From Beijerinckiaceae bacterium (GTDB lineage Bacteria; Bacteroidota; Bacteroidia; Chitinophagales; Chitinophagaceae), in NCBI GenBank assembly GCA_903970475.1, contig CAJCIQ010000126.1, positions 1 through 36,999 on the forward strand: 36,999 nt of DNA, in the 5' to 3' direction. This document shows, in pieces, positions 31,824 through 36,999 of this stretch. Made by a program: the position numbers and the translations under genes. Below the pieces are notes generated by a model. The model was given only the letters and a program-made list of their open reading frames with translations. It ran no database searches and was not told where the DNA came from. The first letter of the stretch is position 1, and every line of letters begins with the position of its first letter.

Positions 31824-33770
31824 CTATGAAACGTTTTCTTCTGACAAGCGTTGGCTAATCTCTGATTTAATCTGACCCATAAAGGACTCCAGGGACTGGA
31901 TGCCCAGGTCACCTTTTCCTTGCCGACGTACAGAAACTACATTATCCGCTTCTTCTTTTTCCCCAACGACTAACATATACGGAACTTTTGCCAACTCAGT
32001 GTCACGGATCTTCTTTCCGATCTTTTCACTGCGGTCATCAACTTCGGAGCGAATATCGGCTAATTTTAAGGATTGATCTATTTCTTGCGCGTATGGCAAG
32101 AATTTATCGCTGATTGGCAACACTTTAACTTGCAGTGGAGCCAGCCAGGTGGGGAATTTTCCCGCATAATGTTCTAAGAGGAACCCAATGAAACGCTCGT
32201 GCGTACCCAAAGGAGCCCTGTGGATAATCAAGGGAACGTCGGTATGGTTATCCTTGGTGGTATATTCCAGGTTAAAGCGCCGTCCTTGAGCAAAATCCAC
32301 TTGATTGGTTGCCAGGGTAAATTCACGTCCTATTACGCTCCAAATCTGCACATCTATTTTAGGTCCGTAGAAAGCTGCCTCATCCGGCACTTCTACGAAG
32401 GGGGTATTGGTATCTATAAGTACCTGGCGTACCATGGCTTCGGTTTCAACCCAAAGCTCCGGTGAATCGATATATTTTTGACCGAGTTTGGAAGGTTCGT
32501 GCAAAGAAAGACGCATCACGTACCTGTCAATCCCGAAGATCTTAAAGTACTTCAGGTACATCTCATTGACCGCTTTGAACTCTTTAGCAAAATCTTCTTT
32601 GCTGCAATAGATATGCGCATCGTTCATGTGCAGGCAACGAACCCTCATCAAACCAAATAACTCTCCGGATTGCTCATAGCGGTAACAAGTACCGTATTCA
32701 GCCAACCTTAGTGGAAGATCCTTATAGCTGCGGGGTTCAGCAGCAAAGATCTTGTGGTGGTGAGGGCAATTCATAGCCTTCAGATAGTAAGTTGTTCCAT
32801 CCATTTCCATAGGAGGGAACATACCATCTGCATAATAAGGCAGGTGACCACTGGTCAAGTACAAACTTTCTTTAGCGATATGAGGTGTAACGACCCTTTT
32901 ATAACCACCCTTTGATTCAGTCTCTTTGGCCAACTTTTCCAATTCCTCAATGATAATGGTACCATTGGGCATCCACAAGGGCAACCCGGGTCCAACCTGA
33001 TCATCGAAGGTGAAAATGCCCAGCTCTTTACCCAGCTTGCGATGGTCTCGCTTCTTTGCCTCTTCGAGCATCTTCAGGTACTCATCGAGTTCCTTTTGCT
33101 GAGGGAAGGTCACCCCGTAAATGCGGGTAAGTTGTTTGTTTTTTTCATCCCCTTTCCAGTAAGAACCGGCAATATTGGTCAGCTTAATGGCTTTGATGGA
33201 ACCGGTAGCCGGGATATGAGGTCCGCGGCAGAGATCGGTAAACCCCCCTTGGGTATAAAAAGTGATGCTTCCGTCGCTGAGTCCACCCAACAGGTCCAAC
33301 TTATACTCGTCCCCTTTGTCTCCAAAGTATTTCAGGGCATCAACCTTGGAAATCTCCTTTCGGACATAAGGATTATTTTGTTTGGCCAGTTCGGCCATTT
33401 TGGTTTCCAGCTTTGCCAGGTCTTCCTGGACAATTTGACGGTCACCCAGGTCTATGTCGTAATAAAAGCCATTCTCCACCGCAGGTCCCACCCAGAACTT
33501 AGCTCCTGGAAAAAGGGATTCAACGGCTTCCGCCATCAGGTGTGCGGAGCTATGCCAGAAAGTAGATTTACCTTCTGTATCGTCCCAGGTCAATAATTTG
33601 ATGGTGGCGTCATCTTGGATAGGACGGGTAGCATCCCAAACCTGTCCATTTATGTTTGCGGCCAATACTTTCCTGGCCAGGCCTTCGGAAATAGATTTGG
33701 CGATATCTAATGCGGTAACTCCCTTCTCGTATGAACGAACTTTGCCGTCCGGAAATGTTATATTGATCAT
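31824..33770 (-). CDS. thrS: threonyl-tRNA synthetase
   Basis: ThrS charges tRNA-Thr. The 648-residue protein has a TGS domain (1-62), the editing domain with HSSAHLMAEAVE and CRGPHIP, the class II catalytic core with the zinc ligand cysteine in MNCPHHHKIF, motif 2 (RYEQSGELFGLMRVR), motif 3 (PLGTHERFIGFLLEH), and the anticodon-binding domain (~545-648). Order and length are normal. It starts the thrS-infC unit and is divergent from the secreted modular protein. In many bacteria ThrS is controlled through its leader; the leader here is short (~20-25 nt), so that seems unlikely. Confidence 0.99.
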   Translation of the reverse strand: MINITFPDGKVRSYEKGVTALDIAKSISEGLARKVLAANINGQVWDATRPIQDDATIKLLTWDDTEGKSTFWHSSAHLMAEAVESLFPGAKFWVGPAVENGFYYDIDLGDRQIVQEDLAKLETKMAELAKQNNPYVRKEISKVDALKYFGDKGDEYKLDLLGGLSDGSITFYTQGGFTDLCRGPHIPATGSIKAIKLTNIAGSYWKGDEKNKQLTRIYGVTFPQQKELDEYLKMLEEAKKRDHRKLGKELGIFTFDDQVGPGLPLWMPNGTIIIEELEKLAKETESKGGYKRVVTPHIAKESLYLTSGHLPYYADGMFPPMEMDGTTYYLKAMNCPHHHKIFAAEPRSYKDLPLRLAEYGTCYRYEQSGELFGLMRVRCLHMNDAHIYCSKEDFAKEFKAVNEMYLKYFKIFGIDRYVMRLSLHEPSKLGQKYIDSPELWVETEAMVRQVLIDTNTPFVEVPDEAAFYGPKIDVQIWSVIGREFTLATNQVDFAQGRRFNLEYTTKDNHTDVPLIIHRAPLGTHERFIGFLLEHYAGKFPTWLAPLQVKVLPISDKFLPYAQEIDQSLKLADIRSEVDDRSEKIGKKIRDTELAKVPYMLVVGEKEEADNVVSVRRQGKGDLGIQSLESFMGQIKSEISQRLSEENVS

Positions 33771-33795
33771 GTGATTTATTCGTGTACCAAGTCTG

Positions 33796-33824
33796 CAAAA
33801 TTAACGAACTATTGCAGTAAACAA
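33796..33824 (-). promoter_or_regulatory. promoter of thrS-infC
   Basis: On the minus strand TTG (33824-33822), 18 nt and TAATTTTG (33803-33796) followed by C match the consensus. The leader to the ATG at 33770 is short. Confidence 0.65.
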
Positions 33825-33863
33825 CACGCTTTAATACGTAATTTACTGTTACACCTAAAGAAA

Positions 33864-35168
33864 ATGCGATTTTTCCTACTCTGTTCACTTGTGCTTTTCA
33901 TAGCTTTATCGGCTGCTGTCAAGGGAAATGCCCAGAATTTTGCAGGACAATGGAGGGGCAGCTTTTCATCCCTTAATTCTTTCGAGAAGGATGAATACGT
34001 GCTGGAACTGGAAATTACCAATCAAACCCAGGTAAGTGGTTATTCCTACACCTATTTCGACGATTATTACGGAAAAAGGTATTTCACCATTTGCAAATTA
34101 ACAGGAACCATCGACCTGAAAAGCCAAACCGTTACTGTCACTGAAACAGAGAAGATAAAAGGGGATGTCCCTCCGGGAAATATAGATTGCCTCCAAACGC
34201 ATATCCTCACGTATTATAAGAGTGATAGCGGAGAAGTGTTGGAAGGTAAATGGAAACCGGCCCCTGGATTCGACCATGGGTGCGGATCCGGGAGCACTAA
34301 GCTTACCAGAAAATTATTGGTGCGTGTGCCGCCTTCAAAAGCAGGAACAGGTTCTCCAAAAGTAAGCAGTGCTCCCAAAAAGGGTATTAGCACTCCCAAA
34401 ACGGGTACCGATGCACCTAAAACGACGTCATTGCCTAAAACCAGTAGTGGTAAATCGAGGTCGAATGCCTCCGGTCTGGAAAATCATGCATTGGCCACCA
34501 CACCAACCCATAAGGATAGCACTACGCATAAGCCCCCTATTGTACCGCCTGTCCCTGGAAGTTCCAAATCTCCAGGCACTACCGCCAAGACGGGTTCAGG
34601 TGGTACGTCAAAGGCAAGTTCAGGCGCCCCGGCAAAAATGAGATCGACACCAAAAGCGGATTCAAGCTCCGCTGCCAAGTCCGGAACGGCCAAAGGCGCC
34701 CCGGCTTCAAAGCCAGCCCCACCCAAAACCAATGACCTGGGTCAGGTCCAAAGCAGCCCTAGTCAGCTGGCCGCACCCCAGGTCAACCCCACCCCGATCA
34801 CACCTCCTCCTGCTGAGGTCAGGCAAAGAACCGATAAGCTCATTCAAACCATTGACATTACTTCACCAGATATTCAAATAGAACTGTATGATGATGGCGT
34901 TATTGACCATGATACGGTCACCGTATACTTTAACGGCAAAGCCGTGGTCTATAAAAACATGCTTTCTCATAAACCCATAAAGGTTTCTTTAAAAGCCCTT
35001 CCGGATCAGGAAAACGAACTGATCCTATTTGCAGATAATCTGGGAGAAATCCCACCTAATACAGCGCTGATGGTGGTACATGCAGGTGAAGACACCTATG
35101 ATGTCAGGGTCAGTACCGACCTCAGCAATAATGGGGTCATCCGATTCAGGCTAAAAGCGAAAATGTAG
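33864..35168 (+). CDS. secreted modular protein with Ser/Thr/Pro/Lys-rich linker and conserved C-terminal beta domain
   Basis: The ATG at 33864 opens a signal peptide (MRFFLLCSLVLFIALSAAV, cleavage near GNAQ); the frame extends upstream to 33771 without a plausible start. The mature protein has three parts: a beta-rich N-terminal domain (~25-155, FAGQWRGSF...), a low-complexity linker (~156-335) built from repeats of the type PK-x-x-S/T-x-x-P with many Ser, Thr, Pro, Gly and Lys, and a C-terminal domain (~345-434) beginning IDITSPDIQIELYDDGVIDHDTV. That last pattern (IELYD-x-G-x-I-D-x-D-T-V-x-V-x-x-N) is familiar from unnamed secreted proteins of Bacteroidota. Function unknown. The linker suggests a surface-exposed spacer. 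Confidence 0.75.
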   Translation: MRFFLLCSLVLFIALSAAVKGNAQNFAGQWRGSFSSLNSFEKDEYVLELEITNQTQVSGYSYTYFDDYYGKRYFTICKLTGTIDLKSQTVTVTETEKIKGDVPPGNIDCLQTHILTYYKSDSGEVLEGKWKPAPGFDHGCGSGSTKLTRKLLVRVPPSKAGTGSPKVSSAPKKGISTPKTGTDAPKTTSLPKTSSGKSRSNASGLENHALATTPTHKDSTTHKPPIVPPVPGSSKSPGTTAKTGSGGTSKASSGAPAKMRSTPKADSSSAAKSGTAKGAPASKPAPPKTNDLGQVQSSPSQLAAPQVNPTPITPPPAEVRQRTDKLIQTIDITSPDIQIELYDDGVIDHDTVTVYFNGKAVVYKNMLSHKPIKVSLKALPDQENELILFADNLGEIPPNTALMVVHAGEDTYDVRVSTDLSNNGVIRFRLKAKM

Positions 35169-35214
35169 CGCTTTTACCATGCAAAATTGACGGAGTACTC
35201 CGGCCTAATTGGCT

Positions 35215-35222
35215 TAAGTTTG
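35215..35222 (+). promoter_or_regulatory. candidate -7 element (TAAGTTTG) for cls
   Basis: TAAGTTTG followed by C lies 13 bases before the cls ATG. The nearest TTG (35187-35189) is 25 nt upstream, longer than usual. Confidence 0.45.
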
Positions 35223-35235
35223 CGATCAAAAACCA

Positions 35236-36708
35236 ATGGTCGGCAACTGGATAGAAACCCATGTCCACCTTCTTGAGACCCTATTGTTCGTGCTGATCTA
35301 TGCCATTTCCACGTACGTTGGCATCAAAGTCATCACCCAAACGACTAAACCTTCCAAAGCCTTAGGATACCTTTTACTCATCTTTTTCCTTCCCGGCATC
35401 GGCCTTCTGGTCTATATGGGTATAGGCGAAAACCGTCGGATTAATAAAATCTACGACAGAAAGCTGTTCCGGGACCTGAAACGGTATGAACAGGTCAAAA
35501 TGAGGCTGTACAAACATACCGAGGACAATATTGAGCACCATCAGGAAGAAGTGGCCCAGCAAACCGGGGTCATCAAAATGCTGTTGAAGGATACGTTGTC
35601 TCCCCTATCCCTGCACAACGAAGTCTACGTATTGAGGAATGGAGAAGAAAAATTTCCAGAAGTTATAAAAGCCCTGAAGGAAGCCAAACACCATATCCAC
35701 CTGGAATATTACATTTTTGAGGATGGGGTGATTGGGGATGAAATCAAATCCATTTTAGTAGAACAAGCCAGGGCCGGTGTAGAGGTACGCTTTATTTATG
35801 ACGACTTCGGGAGCCGGGATATTACCCGCAGGTGGTGCAGGGAACTTAAAAAAGAAGGGATAGAAGTATTTCCTTTTTACAAAATTCATTTTTTCGCCAA
35901 CCGGCTGAATTATAGAAACCACCGTAAAATCATCATAGTGGATGGAGAGGTCGGCTTTATTGGTGGGATCAATGTCTCGGACAGGTATGATAATTCGATT
36001 AAGGAAAAACACCCCCTTTATTGGAGGGATACCCACCTGAAAATAGTAGGAAGTTCCGTTTCCTCGCTTCAATATTTGTTTCTTTCGGACTGGTCGTTTG
36101 CATCAGGTAAGGACATAGAATTCCACGAATGTTTTTTCCCTAAATCCACCGTCAAGAACCATACCCTGGTGCAGATTGCCTCCAGTGGCCCGGACTCCCT
36201 TCATCCGACCATCATGCTGGCTACTACCAGCATCATTCACAATGCCCGTCAATACCTCTATATAACTACACCCTACTTCATCCCCAATGAATCGGTGTAT
36301 GATTCACTGCGCAGTGCGGCTTTGGGTGGATTGGACGTACGCATGATCGTCCCCTTTCATTCGGATTCCTGGTTAGTCAATAAGGCAGCGGCAGGTTATT
36401 ATGAAGACCTCCTGAACTGTGGGGTAAAAATTTATAGATACCAGAAAGGTTTTATACACGCTAAAACCCTGGTGTCTGACGACGACCTGGCTATGGTTGG
36501 CTCAGCCAATATGGACGTGCGTAGCTTTGAGCTCAACTTTGAGACGAATGCCCTCGTTTACGATTCCAAAGTGGCCATTTACCTGAGGGAGCAGTTTCTC
36601 CAGGACCTGGAGGACTGCGAAATGCTGGATTTGGAACGTTGGAGTAAACGGGGCAGGACTCTGCGGTTCTCCGAATCCGTGGCCAGGCTTATGTCAGGGA
36701 TCTTGTAG
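35236..36708 (+). CDS. cls: cardiolipin synthase (phospholipase D family)
   Basis: Cls joins two phosphatidylglycerol molecules to give cardiolipin in the inner membrane. The 490-residue protein has two N-terminal membrane helices (~12-32 and 43-62) and two HKD motifs: NHRKIIIVDG (His229, Lys231, Asp236) followed by GGINVSD, and IHAKTLVSDD (His408, Lys410, Asp415) followed by GSANMD. This is the standard ClsA layout and length. It is the second lipid-related gene in the window, after the oxoamine synthase fusion, but they are 32 kb apart. It is transcribed from its own candidate promoter. Confidence 0.95.
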   Translation: MVGNWIETHVHLLETLLFVLIYAISTYVGIKVITQTTKPSKALGYLLLIFFLPGIGLLVYMGIGENRRINKIYDRKLFRDLKRYEQVKMRLYKHTEDNIEHHQEEVAQQTGVIKMLLKDTLSPLSLHNEVYVLRNGEEKFPEVIKALKEAKHHIHLEYYIFEDGVIGDEIKSILVEQARAGVEVRFIYDDFGSRDITRRWCRELKKEGIEVFPFYKIHFFANRLNYRNHRKIIIVDGEVGFIGGINVSDRYDNSIKEKHPLYWRDTHLKIVGSSVSSLQYLFLSDWSFASGKDIEFHECFFPKSTVKNHTLVQIASSGPDSLHPTIMLATTSIIHNARQYLYITTPYFIPNESVYDSLRSAALGGLDVRMIVPFHSDSWLVNKAAAGYYEDLLNCGVKIYRYQKGFIHAKTLVSDDDLAMVGSANMDVRSFELNFETNALVYDSKVAIYLREQFLQDLEDCEMLDLERWSKRGRTLRFSESVARLMSGIL

Positions 36709-36747
36709 ACGCTCACGGGTCTGGTGCGGTCCGGGTTAGGCATGATC

Positions 36748-36795
36748 CGGGTCTGATCTGGCGTGGTTCGGGTCTGATCTGGCGCGATTCGGGTC
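36748..36795. repeat. 21-bp tandem repeat (two copies plus a partial third)
   Basis: A 21-bp unit beginning CGGGTCTGATCTGGCG fills 36748-36768 and 36769-36789 (19 of 21 bases equal) and starts again at 36790 (CGGGTC). It lies between the stops of cls and the cupin gene, which converge here. No terminator hairpin is evident in the same stretch. Confidence 0.8.
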
Positions 36796-36798
36796 CGC

Positions 36799-36999
36799 TT
36801 ACCGGCAAAGTTCGCGGATCAGGTCAGCGTGCACCGGAAATTCAGACACCAATTGCTCGGCGGACGCCATCTCAAAATCTGCAAAGTCAAAACCGGGCGC
36901 AACGGTGCAACCGACAAGCGCGTAGTTGAAGGCGGCAGCGGATGCGGCGGCAGCGGGCGCGGTAACGGCAGGTGCGTCAGCGACAGCGGCGGCAGCGGG
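36799..36999 (-). CDS. cupin-domain (DUF985) protein, C-terminal part with an Ala-rich stretch (5' end outside window)
   Basis: The frame is open from the window edge to TAA at 36801-36799 (66 residues). The last ~43 residues, FNYALVGCTVAPGFDFADFEMAS... ending in HADLIRELCR, match the C-terminal end of the DUF985 cupin family (LVGCTVAPGF and DFE are its hallmarks). The 23 residues before it consist almost wholly of Ala, with Pro, Val, Thr and Ser, and come from GC-rich GCN-repeat DNA. This is unusual at this place in the fold, where the family has a short surface loop. The expansion may have arisen by slippage. The active role of DUF985 proteins is not known to me. Too short to name further. 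Confidence 0.75.
   Translation of the reverse strand, partial: PAAAAVADAPAVTAPAAAASAAAFNYALVGCTVAPGFDFADFEMASAEQLVSEFPVHADLIRELCR

Noticed and set aside
33042-33596. 184-codon plus-strand frame opposite thrS
   Set aside because: Antisense shadow of thrS; the composition is that of reversed thrS codons.

Overview
The window reads as a chromosomal segment of a Bacteroidota bacterium, most likely Chitinophagaceae or a near relative. The grounds are: gene families typical of that phylum (DUF4382 lipoprotein, DUF4412-like secreted protein, two-component regulator propeller sensor, ~468-aa arginine decarboxylase, PyrR beside PyrB); almost no Shine-Dalgarno sequences before start codons; and repeated promoters of the Bacteroidota type (-33 TTG/TTTG, 18-21 nt, -7 TAnnTTTG). 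There is no rRNA, tRNA, CRISPR array or insertion sequence that I can see. The genus cannot be fixed from sequence alone.

Layout. 1-10.4 kb: the C-terminal end of a LysR regulator, a small conserved hypothetical gene, a large fusion of an alpha-oxoamine synthase and an acyltransferase (minus strand), a divergent histidine kinase/response regulator pair, a membrane glycosyltransferase (minus), a secreted Asp-box propeller protein, a membrane acyltransferase and a DUF4382 lipoprotein (minus). 10.4-15.9 kb: pyrR-pyrB and pruA (minus), a class I isoprenoid-fold enzyme (plus), and prfB (minus) with an intact programmed +1 frameshift. 15.9-22.7 kb: a 1354-aa hybrid sensor kinase that overlaps a membrane-anchored HExxH protease gene, a 419-bp leader region with two promoters, and two secreted proteins. 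22.8-26.4 kb: argS, a decayed zeta-toxin-like pseudogene, an LCM-type methyltransferase and a tandem repeat. 26.4-33.8 kb: arginine decarboxylase, then the translation block thrS-infC / rpmI-rplT (all minus), split by a proBA operon on the opposite strand. 33.8-37 kb: a secreted modular protein, cardiolipin synthase, a short tandem repeat and the C-terminal end of a cupin (DUF985) protein carrying an Ala-rich stretch.

How the genes fit together. Most are housekeeping: pyrimidine synthesis (pyrR, pyrB), proline synthesis and breakdown (proB, proA, pruA), translation (prfB, argS, thrS, infC, rpmI, rplT), polyamine synthesis from arginine, and envelope lipid (cls and probably the oxoamine synthase fusion). 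The less ordinary parts are the oxoamine synthase-acyltransferase fusion, the terpene-synthase-like enzyme, the sensor/protease overlap, the prfB recoding site in a lineage that mostly ignores Shine-Dalgarno pairing, and several alternative-stem RNA structures between genes. All family assignments come from reading motifs by eye; no database search was possible.
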